From positions 4,216,001 to 4,280,000 of the forward strand of contig NZ_CP136600.1 of the NCBI RefSeq assembly GCF_032911225.1: DNA of 64,000 nt, in the 5' to 3' direction. Shown in pieces: positions 43,349 to 53,543 of the stretch (positions within the stretch are counted from its first letter, which is position 1; every line of letters starts with the position of its first letter). The position numbers were made by a program, and so were the translations under genes. The stretch is from Thalassotalea fonticola. GTDB lineage: Bacteria; Pseudomonadota; Gammaproteobacteria; Enterobacterales; Alteromonadaceae. Under the pieces are notes generated by a model. The model did no database searches. It saw nothing but the letters and a program-made list of their open reading frames with translations, and had not been told where the DNA came from.

Positions 43349-44869
43349 CTAATTTCCTGCTGGTATCGACATCAGTTGCTGAAAATCTTTTACTGCTTGT
43401 TCTGGTTTTTCAGCTTGTGTTATTGCGGTAACAACTGCCAAACTATCAACACCGGTTGCCCACACGTCTTCGCTGCGCGTTAGGCTTATTCCGCCAATGG
43501 CAACTACGGGAATATGTCTGGCTAGTTTTAATGTGTGGCTTAGAGTATCAACTCCTTGGATTTGCCCGGTCATGTTTTTGGTCACGGTTGGGAAAATTGC
43601 TCCTATAGCTAAATATGATGGCTGTAATTGTTGAGCCAGTAAAAACTCATAGCAACCGTGAGTGCTAATCCCAAGCCGAATTCCAGCCTGCTCTATTGCA
43701 TGCAAGTCTGCAGTTTGTAAGTCTTCTTGGCCTAAGTGCACACCATAGGCTTGATATTTAATCGCTAGCTGCCAATAGTCATTAATAAATAAGCGTGTGT
43801 TAGTAGCTTGGCACAGTGCAACCGCTTGTTTGATTTGCTGCTCAAGTTGATCTTGTTCTAAATTTTTAAGCCTTAATTGAATTATTTCGAGGCCAAGTGG
43901 TAATAAGTGAGTAAGCCACTCTAATGAGTCAACAACAGGATATAGGCCTAAGCCTTGGCTGCCGTCACGTTCAATGCCAAGTGATTTAAACGCAGGTAAC
44001 GCTTTATAATGCTCTGCCAGTTGTCCGCAAATTTGTGGGTAATCATTGGCATTATTTGCCTTACCTAGTTGTTCAAATGCACCATAATAACCTTTTATTC
44101 CTTGATGATGCTTCAATCCTTGATTTATGAATGCTTTGGTTAAGGTTAGTGCGTCGCGTAGTAAATGATTATTTGCTAAATATGCAGCTAGCGCCGAGGC
44201 AAAAGAGCAGCCACCGCCATGGCTGAAATCGCTGTTAACTTTTTCACTGGCAAGTTGAAAGACATGTTGTTCATCATCAATATTCGCCAAACAATAATCT
44301 TCCATGACTTGTTGATTGCTATGACCGCCTTTAATTACTACGGCCGTAGCGCCAAGCTTTAAAATGCCCTTGGCCAGTAAATCAACTTTGTCAGTGTTGT
44401 CATTTGCCAGCACTTGCGCTTCAAGCATATTGGGGGTGACAACATCGATTAGTGGTAATAATACGGTTAGGGAGTCAGCCGTTAAATCATGAAACTTACC
44501 GCCAACACTGGCACTGCCAACAGGATCAAACACCACTACTAACTTTTCGTTAGCGGCTTTTAACTGAGTGAGTACTGCCACTAACCAATGTACTTGTTGC
44601 AACGTTACTATCAAGCCTACTTTAATCACGGCAGGGGGCTTGTCTGTTTTTAGGGCGTCAACTTGTTGCTGTAAAACTTGGCACTCAGTGGCATTAACCG
44701 CGATAAGCTGATTGGAGTTTTGCACGGTATTTGCGGTAATAAAGTGGCAGACTTCACAGCCTAACGAGTGCAAGGTTTTTATGTCTGCGGAAATACCGGC
44801 ACCGCCAGAACAGTCGGCACCAGAAATAGTCCATACTATTGGTTTTAAAGACACAGGCTTTATCGTCAT
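43349..44869 (-). CDS. thiDE: Bifunctional HMP(-P) kinase / thiamine-phosphate synthase (ThiD-ThiE fusion)
   Basis: The 506-residue protein joins two pathway steps. Residues 1 to about 265 are ThiD, which phosphorylates hydroxymethylpyrimidine and its phosphate (TISGADCSGGAGISADIKTL near the start, then VFDPVGSASVGGK and the GGGCSFASALAAYLA region). Residues of about 300 to 500 are ThiE, which couples the pyrimidine and thiazole phosphates (IQLRLKNL, INDYWQLAI, VHLGQEDL, GISTHG, AIGAIFPTVTK, VVAIGGI). The start ATG at 44869 overlaps the thiG stop as TGATG; a TTG at 44872 is the alternative. Confidence 0.93.
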   Translation of the reverse strand: MTIKPVSLKPIVWTISGADCSGGAGISADIKTLHSLGCEVCHFITANTVQNSNQLIAVNATECQVLQQQVDALKTDKPPAVIKVGLIVTLQQVHWLVAVLTQLKAANEKLVVVFDPVGSASVGGKFHDLTADSLTVLLPLIDVVTPNMLEAQVLANDNTDKVDLLAKGILKLGATAVVIKGGHSNQQVMEDYCLANIDDEQHVFQLASEKVNSDFSHGGGCSFASALAAYLANNHLLRDALTLTKAFINQGLKHHQGIKGYYGAFEQLGKANNANDYPQICGQLAEHYKALPAFKSLGIERDGSQGLGLYPVVDSLEWLTHLLPLGLEIIQLRLKNLEQDQLEQQIKQAVALCQATNTRLFINDYWQLAIKYQAYGVHLGQEDLQTADLHAIEQAGIRLGISTHGCYEFLLAQQLQPSYLAIGAIFPTVTKNMTGQIQGVDTLSHTLKLARHIPVVAIGGISLTRSEDVWATGVDSLAVVTAITQAEKPEQAVKDFQQLMSIPAGN

Positions 44870-45672
44870 CAATTAACTCCAGGCTGGTGCCAAAACGGTG
44901 TATCTAATGTAGGCGTACTTGGCTGTGCGGTTTGGCGTTTATCCATAATGCCGGCAAGGTAACCTTGCTCTCCGGCCGTTATGGCAGCACTAAATGCTTT
45001 TGCCATTAAAACCGGATTATCTGCTAATGCCACAGCACTGTTTAGTAACACTCCGTCATACCCCATTTCCATCGCTTGGCAGGCATCAGAAGGTCGGCCA
45101 ATACCGGCATCGACTATTAAGGTCGCATCAGGCAAGCGGGCGCGAATAGTTTCCAGATTGTATGGCGTCAGTAAGCCTTTGCCAGTACCGATAGGGGAAG
45201 CCCAAGGCATGATCACCTGGCAACCCAAATCGTACAGGCGCTGGCAAAGCACCAAGTCATCGGTGCAATACGGTAATACTTTAAAACCTGCAGCGAGTAA
45301 TTCTTTGGTCGCCGTTAATAGTTCTATCGGATCAGGCTGCAAGTTATAATCGTCTCCAATTACCTCTAATTTGATCCAGTCGGTAGCAAACAATTCTCGG
45401 CTCATTTTGGCTAACGTAACCGCTTCTTTTGCTGATTTGCAACCAGCAGTGTTTGGCAGTAAATGTATCTGCTTTTCTGTGCTTAGTTGTTGAATGTATT
45501 GCCAAATTTTAGCGCCGCCATTATCGCTTGGATTTTGTCTTTTTAATGATAGTGTCACCACTTGTGCGCCACTGGCGATAATGGCGTTTTTCATCACCTC
45601 AGGTGAGGGATATAACGCTGAGCCTATAAGTAAACGGCTTTCTAGCTCTGTACCATAAATATTAATAGTCAT
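44869..45672 (-). CDS. thiG: Thiazole synthase
   Basis: ThiG forms the thiazole phosphate from deoxyxylulose phosphate, dehydroglycine and the ThiS thiocarboxylate. The 267-residue protein has the expected motifs: [14 protein letters not shown], the catalytic-lysine region [27 protein letters not shown], and [32 protein letters not shown]. It ends in an unusual tail ([16 protein letters not shown]). AAGAG precedes the ATG. The gene is separated from thiS by 107 bp that hold two tandem 46-bp repeats resembling the thiS 3' end, and its stop overlaps the thiDE start. Confidence 0.96.
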   Translation of the reverse strand: MTINIYGTELESRLLIGSALYPSPEVMKNAIIASGAQVVTLSLKRQNPSDNGGAKIWQYIQQLSTEKQIHLLPNTAGCKSAKEAVTLAKMSRELFATDWIKLEVIGDDYNLQPDPIELLTATKELLAAGFKVLPYCTDDLVLCQRLYDLGCQVIMPWASPIGTGKGLLTPYNLETIRARLPDATLIVDAGIGRPSDACQAMEMGYDGVLLNSAVALADNPVLMAKAFSAAITAGEQGYLAGIMDKRQTAQPSTPTLDTPFWHQPGVN

Positions 45673-45688
45673 AATTGTCTGCTCTTTT

Positions 45689-45780
45689 TAACCGCCCTGA
45701 AACTAGGCAAAATTATCAATACTTTCATATTTATTAACCGCCCTGAAACTAGGCAAAATTATCAATACTTTCATATTTAT
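45689..45780. repeat. Two identical 46-bp tandem units resembling the 3' end of thiS
   Basis: Units 45689-45734 and 45735-45780 are identical to each other. Each begins TAACCGCCCTGAA like the thiS stop-and-tail region that follows at 45781, then aligns with the last 13 or so thiS codons with small gaps and substitutions (in thiS orientation a unit reads ESIDNFA-stop-FQGG-stop where thiS reads DSIDIFAPIQGG-stop). They occupy most of the thiS-thiG gap. Confidence 0.9.
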
Positions 45781-45989
45781 TAACCGCCCTGAATAGGCGC
45801 AAAAATATCAATACTGTCGCCTTGCTTTACCGCTGTTATAGGGTAATCAGCTTTACTGATAAAATCGCCATTTAGTGCCAAAGCAAAATTGTTTAAGGCA
45901 TTGTCTTGTTGCTGATAAACAGCTAAAGCTGATGTTAAGGTGTTGCTATTATCTAAGGTGATGCTTTCACCATTTATATAAATATTCAT
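45780..45989 (-). CDS. thiS: Sulfur carrier protein ThiS
   Basis: ThiS is a ubiquitin-fold sulfur carrier. Its C-terminal Gly-Gly is adenylated by ThiF, converted to a thiocarboxylate and used by ThiG. This 69-residue protein begins MNIYINGESITLD and ends DIFAPIQGG, with the required diglycine intact. It lies 19 bp after thiO. Directly downstream are two tandem pieces that look like decayed copies of its own tail, but this gene itself is complete. Confidence 0.94.
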   Translation of the reverse strand: MNIYINGESITLDNSNTLTSALAVYQQQDNALNNFALALNGDFISKADYPITAVKQGDSIDIFAPIQGG

Positions 45990-46008
45990 AAGGTTACTGT
46001 TCTTTACT

Positions 46009-47127
46009 TTAATCTTTAAGCTGTATTAACTCAGGGTGTTCAACTAAATTGTATAACTCTGCCAGTGGTTTTGTCTGCTTGATATGAGCAACAATTTTCA
46101 GTAGTTGTTTTAGTAAAACTGGCGCAATTAAAAAACCATGGCGAAATAAACCATTTACCTGAATAAGTTGATTGCTTACTTTGATTTGTGGCTGATTATC
46201 ACTAAAGGCAGGACGAGTTCCGACCACATGCTGGCGTATTTGTGCTTCAGCAAAGCTAGGGTGAATACTATAAGCCGCTGACAATAATTCTAATGAAGAA
46301 CGTACAGTCATTGGCCCCATATCGTCACTTTCTATTTCAGTCGCACCAACAACAAAGTGTCCTTTGCCTTTGGGGGCGATATACAGTTGATATCTAGGGT
46401 GCATTAACCGAATTGGCCGCTGTAAGCGTATATCAGGGGCATATAATTGAAATAATTCACCGCGTACCGCGCGTAAATCGCTAAGTGCACCAATAGTGTT
46501 GCATGCTGCTTGAATTGCCCCTGTACCACGACAATCGATGATCAAATCAAATTGTTGTGACTCACCATTCACTTGTAAAGTATCGCCATTAATTTGCTTT
46601 ACGTAGTGATTAGTCAGCCAGTTTACCTGTTCATCTTCGAGTTGTTGTTGCAAGGCTAATAGAAGTTTTCGATTTCCTATTTGCCCCTCTTCGGGCAAAT
46701 ACAAAGCGCGATTAAAACTGCGTCCAAGCTCTGGCTCAAGTTCGTTTATTTGCTCTCTATTGAGCAAGTGACAAGGATGTTGAGCATAATTACGTTGAAG
46801 ATGTTTGCTAAAACGTTGAAAATCACCATTGTCTTGGGCATGACTCACTAGCAATGAACCTTGCTGCTGAAAGAAATTGTAGCCGTTTAGGCTAGCGAGT
46901 ATTTCTGGCCACAACGTCAAAGACTTAAACCCCATGGCAACAATATTTTCTTCACAATGCAAAGATTCACCCAGCGGCGTTAACAAACCGGCAGCAGCTC
47001 GGGCAGCGCTTAGCTCGCCCTTTTTCTGATCTTTATCGAACAAGGTGACTTGCTCACCTTGTCGATGCAAAAACAGCGCTGCCAACCGACCCATTAAGCC
47101 GGCGCCAACAATAGCAATGTTTGCCAT
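46009..47127 (-). CDS. thiO: Glycine oxidase ThiO (FAD-dependent)
   Basis: ThiO oxidises glycine to dehydroglycine (imine) with oxygen, feeding ThiG; it is the aerobic alternative to the radical-SAM enzyme ThiH. The 372-residue protein begins with the FAD-binding MANIAIVGAGLMGRLAALFLHRQG, continues with ARAAAGLLTPLGE, and has the DAO-type IAPKGKGHFVVGATEIESDD and a C-terminal VNGLFRHGFLIAPVL segment. It starts 2 bp after the thiC stop and is followed by thiS, so a six-gene thiamine operon is evident. Presence of ThiO fits an aerobic organism. Confidence 0.95.
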   Translation of the reverse strand: MANIAIVGAGLMGRLAALFLHRQGEQVTLFDKDQKKGELSAARAAAGLLTPLGESLHCEENIVAMGFKSLTLWPEILASLNGYNFFQQQGSLLVSHAQDNGDFQRFSKHLQRNYAQHPCHLLNREQINELEPELGRSFNRALYLPEEGQIGNRKLLLALQQQLEDEQVNWLTNHYVKQINGDTLQVNGESQQFDLIIDCRGTGAIQAACNTIGALSDLRAVRGELFQLYAPDIRLQRPIRLMHPRYQLYIAPKGKGHFVVGATEIESDDMGPMTVRSSLELLSAAYSIHPSFAEAQIRQHVVGTRPAFSDNQPQIKVSNQLIQVNGLFRHGFLIAPVLLKQLLKIVAHIKQTKPLAELYNLVEHPELIQLKD

Positions 47128-47129
47128 TG

Positions 47130-49133
<2,004 letters not shown>

Positions 49134-49239
49134 TCACCTGTAATTAATAATGAATTAAAAACCAGGCGGAGCCTTTAGATATAAACCAGGAGGAAAAAAA
49201 GACCCAAAACACTTGTTCTGCATCAACGGGACTTTTCCT

Positions 49240-49324
49240 ACTTGTTCCCTTCGCAGATACTAATCTGATTCAGGTTCTACGGATCTCGCTATTGCGATCT
49301 CAGCTCTTTGGCACTCCGACAAGT
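49240..49324 (-). promoter_or_regulatory. TPP riboswitch (THI element) controlling the thiamine operon
   Basis: Read on the minus strand, the element has the P1 arms ACTTGT (49319-49324) and ACAAGT (49240-49245), then CGGAGTGCC, the conserved GCTGAGATCGC and AACCTGAATCAGATTAG segments, and GCGAAGGGAAC near the 3' end. These are the pyrimidine- and diphosphate-binding parts of the TPP aptamer. The thiC start lies about 110 bp further on. Between, AGGC/GCCT and a T stretch give only a weak possible terminator, so the expression platform (terminator or start-site masking) is unclear. The interval up to ggt (49325-49447) holds an inverted-repeat region and no gene. Confidence 0.93.
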
Positions 49325-49353
49325 TATGTAGTTGCTAACTTGTCGTTAGCAAC
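49317..49353 (-). promoter_or_regulatory. Alternative hairpins overlapping the 5' arm of the riboswitch P1
   Basis: Bases 49336-49345 (TAACTTGTCG on the plus strand) are the exact reverse complement of 49317-49326, a 10-bp inverted repeat with a 9-nt spacer that includes the P1 arm. Overlapping it, GTTGCTAAC and GTTAGCAAC (49331-49339 and 49345-49353) form a second perfect 9-bp stem. The two stems exclude each other. Confidence 0.6.
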
Positions 49354-49447
49354 TGCCGGAGATTCTAACTCACAAAATAATATTTAAGCAAGTATAAAAA
49401 TTGCCATCCCTTATATCATTATAATTATAAAGCAGACGTTAATTATA

Positions 49448-51292
49448 TTAATAACCTATGGCCATACCGTCTTTACGCATTTCACTGGCGCCATGATAAA
49501 CACTTGTTTTTGGATCGAGCCAAATAGCTTGGTAGCCACCAAATGGGCCACTGGTGATGTTTATTTTATGGCCGCGCTTTTGTAGCTCTCTTACCACATC
49601 TGCTTTAACGCCACTTTCTAGTTCAAGTACGCCGCCGTCTTTCATTCGTGCCTGCCAAGTTGGCTCGGTAGAGCCATTGTGATGATATCTGGCAGCATCA
49701 CCAGCTTGTTGCACCCCCATGCCAAAGTCGATGATATTGGCGACCATTTGCACGTGTCCTTGGGGCTGCATTGCACCGCCCATTAAACCAAAGCTCATTA
49801 ATGGTTTGCCATCTTTGGTGATAAATGCCGGGATGATAGTGTGGAAAGGGCGCTTATCTGGAGCGTATACGTTGGGGTGATCTTCATTTAAAGAATACTG
49901 CGCACCACGGTTTTGAAAAATAAAACCAAGGCCATCAGCCACAAGGCCAGTGCCCATACCGCGATAGTTACTTTGTATTAGCGACACCATCATGCCGTCT
50001 TTATCCGCTACCGTAAGGTAGATAGTGTCACCTTTAAGTAATTTAGGATCGCCATGGTCAACTGCTAACGATGCTTTATCCATACTGATTAGACTACGAC
50101 GTTGAGCTGCGTATTCTTTAGAGAGTAATCCTTCTAATGGAATATCGTAATAATCGGGATCGGCATAAAAACGAGCCCTGTCCTCAAAGGCGAGTTTTTT
50201 TGCTTCTGTCATTACATGCAAGTAATCGGCGCTATTATGACCCATTGCTTTTAAATCATAGCCCTCAAGGATATTGAGCATTTGTAGAGCGGCTATGCCT
50301 TGGCCGTTCGGTGGTAGCTCCCAGACATCAACACCACGATAATTTACCGATACTGGGTCTATCCAAGTACTGGTGTGTGAGGCAAAGTCTTCTTTACGTA
50401 GTGGCCCATCGATGCGTTTAAAATAGGCCTCGATGGTGTCGGCAATGTTGCCTTTATAAAAAGCATCACGACCGCCTTTGGCGATCAATGACAAAGTGCT
50501 GGCTAAATCAGGATTTTTAAATATTTGCCCTTCTTTGATGTACTCGCCATCAATTAAATAAGTGCTTTGATAATTGGCAATTTCTTCTATTTCACCCGCG
50601 GCAAATAACTTTTCATAGCGGGCTTGGTAAATGCCCATATAGTAAGAAACGACTTCCGTTACCGGGAAGCCATTCCTAGCGTATTTTATTGCTGGCGCTA
50701 GGTTATCGGTCATTGAAATTGTGCCAAACTTGTCGTGCAGCTCATACCAGGCGTCAACCGTTCCTGGTACAGTAACTGGCGCAGTACCCCAATTTGGTAT
50801 TTCACTGACATCACCAATTTTTGCTTTTAAATCTGCCAGGGTTTGGCCCTTAGCACTGCGACCCGAGCCATTTAAACCATACAATTTTTCCGTTTTTGGA
50901 TCCCAAACGATGGCAAATAGATCGCCGCCAATACCGTTACCTGTAGGCTCCATTAAACCAATCGCAGCATTAGCTGCTATTGCAGCATCTACAGCAGAGC
51001 CACCTTTTTTTAGAATATCAATGGCGATTTGACTCGCTAGAGGATGAGATGTTGCTGCCATGCCGTTAGTTGCAAGCACTGCCGAACGAGTTGCCCATGG
51101 CGCACTGACGACTCTGTCCCCTCGGCCATCTTCACGCAGGGTTACCGGTTCATTATTTTCCCCTACATAAACCACTCGATTATCGATTGGAGCCACGATC
51201 GGAACATCATTAGAATTATTCTCAACTCCTTCATTACAGGCCATTAATAATAAAGCTGCGCAGGTGGTGATGACTTTTACTTTAAATTTCAT
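49448..51292 (-). CDS. ggt: Gamma-glutamyltransferase, predicted lipoprotein
   Basis: GGT cleaves the gamma-glutamyl bond of glutathione and its conjugates in the periplasm. The 614-residue precursor has a lipoprotein signal (AALLLMAC, cysteine at about residue 19). It matches the family: AIDILKKGGSAVDAAIAANAAIGLMEPTGNGIGGD is the N-terminal core, and the self-cleaved small subunit would begin at the threonine of GDTIYLTVADKDG. Downstream are SNYRGMGTG and GFIFQNRGAQYSL, and a GLMGGAMQPQGHVQ segment. It starts 5 bp after the stop of an Atm1-like exporter gene, and both probably form one transcript. Confidence 0.94.
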   Translation of the reverse strand: MKFKVKVITTCAALLLMACNEGVENNSNDVPIVAPIDNRVVYVGENNEPVTLREDGRGDRVVSAPWATRSAVLATNGMAATSHPLASQIAIDILKKGGSAVDAAIAANAAIGLMEPTGNGIGGDLFAIVWDPKTEKLYGLNGSGRSAKGQTLADLKAKIGDVSEIPNWGTAPVTVPGTVDAWYELHDKFGTISMTDNLAPAIKYARNGFPVTEVVSYYMGIYQARYEKLFAAGEIEEIANYQSTYLIDGEYIKEGQIFKNPDLASTLSLIAKGGRDAFYKGNIADTIEAYFKRIDGPLRKEDFASHTSTWIDPVSVNYRGVDVWELPPNGQGIAALQMLNILEGYDLKAMGHNSADYLHVMTEAKKLAFEDRARFYADPDYYDIPLEGLLSKEYAAQRRSLISMDKASLAVDHGDPKLLKGDTIYLTVADKDGMMVSLIQSNYRGMGTGLVADGLGFIFQNRGAQYSLNEDHPNVYAPDKRPFHTIIPAFITKDGKPLMSFGLMGGAMQPQGHVQMVANIIDFGMGVQQAGDAARYHHNGSTEPTWQARMKDGGVLELESGVKADVVRELQKRGHKINITSGPFGGYQAIWLDPKTSVYHGASEMRKDGMAIGY

Positions 51293-51297
51293 AATTG

Positions 51298-53088
51298 TTA
51301 TTCATCTTCATGTTGTTGGATTGTCCAAAGCTTAGCGTAAGCACCATTTTGTGCAAGCAATTGGCTATGTTTACCATGCTCAATCACCTGGCCTTTATCG
51401 ATTACTATGATCCTATCTGCATCACTAATGGTTGATAAGCGGTGGGCAATAACCATGCTAGTAACGCCTTGTGATAAATCTTTTAGTGCCGCCATAATGG
51501 CTTGCTCTGACTTACTGTCCAGTGATGATGTTGCTTCATCAAAAACTAAAATAGGTGGCTTTTTAAGAATGGTTCGTGCTATTGCTACGCGCTGTTTTTC
51601 ACCTCCGGATAACTTCAACCCGCGTTCGCCAACCATGGTATTGACGCCATCTGGTAGTGATAGAATGAAATCATCTAAATGTGCCAGTTTAATCGCATTT
51701 AATACTTCTTCATCACTTGCCCCTTGTCGGCCATAACGAACATTTTCGAAAATGTTGTCGTTAAATAACACCGTATCTTGCGGAACTATACCAATAGCGC
51801 TACGCAGTGATTTAAAGGTAAGTGCACTGATATCTTGGCCGTCAATTTCTATTGAACCACTACTAAGATCATAAAAACGAAATAACAGTTTAACTAAGGT
51901 AGATTTGCCGCCGCCGCTGGCGCCAACGATAGCTACTTTCTCGCCTGGATTAATACTGAAATTGACATTTTTTAGGATAGGGCGGTCACTATGGTATTTA
52001 AATGAGACATCATTAAAATCAACACGACCATCGATAATTTTTAAATCAATGGCGTTTTCTTTTTCAACAACGTTGGGTTTAATGGCAAGCAGGTTAAACA
52101 TCAACTCAATATTGGCTAACGAGCCTTTCATTTCGCGATAGACAAACCCTAAGAAATTCAGTGGTAAAAATATTTGCATCATAAACGCGTTTATTAAGAC
52201 AAAATCGCCTAAGGTCATTTCACCATTTGCCACTTGTGTTGCTGCCAGCGCCATCATTGCGGTCATAGATGCTGCAATGACTAATGCTTGCCCGCCATTT
52301 AATACAAACAGTGATAAGCGGTTTTTACGCTTGGCAATTTCCCAGTCAGCCAATTCGTTGTCATAACGTTTTGCTTCATAGTCTTCGCTGGTAAAATACT
52401 TGGTGGTCTCAAAGTTTATCAAACTGTCTATGGCTTGTGAGTTACTTGATGAATCTGCTTTATTCGCTTGCCTTACATAACCTGTGCGCCACTCTGTAGT
52501 CTTTATCGAATAGCCAACATAAACAAGTATTGACGTTAAGGTAATAGCAGCAAAACTGATACCGTAATTAAAAAACAGAATGAAAACCACTAAGCCTATT
52601 TCTAACAAAGTGGGGATGATATTGAACACCATAAAGCGCATTAAAAAATTGATACCGGTGGTGCCTCGTTCAATGTCACGAGACAAACCACCGGTACGTC
52701 GATTTAAATGAAATTCTAAATCTAAACTGTGCAGGTGCTGAAAAACGTTTAAACCGATGCGGCGAATAGCTCGTTCGGTGACTCGGCCAAACAGAGTATC
52801 GCGAATTTCACCAAACAAGACATTTGAAAAGCGCACTACACCATAGGCAACTACTAATGCGATTGGGGCGATAACTAAAGCGCTGGCATCACCTGTTGAG
52901 CTATCTAAATCATCAACAATATATTTCAAAATAAAGGGCAGACCAACACTAGCAAGCTTGGCTAAAACCATAAAAATTAATGCATTAAAAATGCGCCGTT
53001 TATATTCAAATAAATAGGGAATAACGTGTTTGATTATTTTCCAATTGAAGTTATCTGCTTCAGTTGTTGCATGATGTCCATGGCGCAT
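51298..53088 (-). CDS. ABC exporter, Atm1/ABCB7 type (fused permease-ATPase)
   Basis: A 596-residue half transporter: about six transmembrane helices (residues about 30-320) followed by an ATPase domain with Walker A VGASGGGKSTLVKLL, signature LSGGEKQRVAIARTI, Walker B PILVFDEATSS, and a H-loop AHRLSTI. The N-terminal MRHGHH and the segments GGLSRDIERGTTGI and TEWRTGYVRQANKADSSSNSQAIDSLINFETTKYF are typical of the Atm1/HMT family, which exports glutathione-linked or sulfur-containing compounds. It lies directly before ggt (5 bp), a natural partner because GGT degrades exported glutathione derivatives. The substrate is inferred from family and neighbour only. Confidence 0.92.
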   Translation of the reverse strand: MRHGHHATTEADNFNWKIIKHVIPYLFEYKRRIFNALIFMVLAKLASVGLPFILKYIVDDLDSSTGDASALVIAPIALVVAYGVVRFSNVLFGEIRDTLFGRVTERAIRRIGLNVFQHLHSLDLEFHLNRRTGGLSRDIERGTTGINFLMRFMVFNIIPTLLEIGLVVFILFFNYGISFAAITLTSILVYVGYSIKTTEWRTGYVRQANKADSSSNSQAIDSLINFETTKYFTSEDYEAKRYDNELADWEIAKRKNRLSLFVLNGGQALVIAASMTAMMALAATQVANGEMTLGDFVLINAFMMQIFLPLNFLGFVYREMKGSLANIELMFNLLAIKPNVVEKENAIDLKIIDGRVDFNDVSFKYHSDRPILKNVNFSINPGEKVAIVGASGGGKSTLVKLLFRFYDLSSGSIEIDGQDISALTFKSLRSAIGIVPQDTVLFNDNIFENVRYGRQGASDEEVLNAIKLAHLDDFILSLPDGVNTMVGERGLKLSGGEKQRVAIARTILKKPPILVFDEATSSLDSKSEQAIMAALKDLSQGVTSMVIAHRLSTISDADRIIVIDKGQVIEHGKHSQLLAQNGAYAKLWTIQQHEDE

Positions 53089-53242
53089 AGATATGATTAC
53101 TAATAAGTTACTGTATTATTATCATAACTAATCGATGGTGATTGAGAAATACAAACCCGCATTTAATCGCAGGTTTGTTGTTTTAATTTATAGAAGAATT
53201 AATTGATAATTGCTATAGATGGCTGAAATTTTGTTGAAAGGT

Positions 53243-53434
53243 TTAGTAATAAAAATCATCATGGTTATGAATTTGTGGATCTTCGATTATTTCTTCAATG
53301 CCAACTTCGATTTTGTGGTTATCGATTAAATCAGTTATATAAACGGTTTGCGTCGCGCCATCAACCCAAGTTACTGTGCCGCTGCCCTTATGCGTGCCGC
53401 AGATCATACCTATGCGCACTTTATTTAAATCCAT
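53243..53434 (-). CDS. Small hypothetical protein (63 aa)
   Basis: The 63-residue product starts MDLNKVRIGMICGTHKGSGTVTWVDGAT and ends with an acidic and histidine-containing tail (IHNHDDFYY). A strong ribosome binding site (AGGGGAAAG) precedes the ATG, which supports real translation. The central part looks like a small beta barrel (GTVTWVD...VYITDL). I do not recognise a family and see no membrane segment. It lies alone between the ABC exporter and anmK. Confidence 0.7.
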   Translation of the reverse strand: MDLNKVRIGMICGTHKGSGTVTWVDGATQTVYITDLIDNHKIEVGIEEIIEDPQIHNHDDFYY

Positions 53435-53543
53435 AGCTTTCCCCTTTTAGCTGTTGAACAAAGTTTAGACGAATTAATGCTTGATTAGTTCAAAAAATGT
53501 ACAATTTCATTCTGTCTGAGGTGGAGAGAAAAAGTGATTTTTG

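Noticed and set aside
45689..45780. A 23-codon ORF across the tandem thiS-tail units
   Set aside because: It arises from the phase of the 46-bp repeat, and nothing beyond the start codon supports translation.
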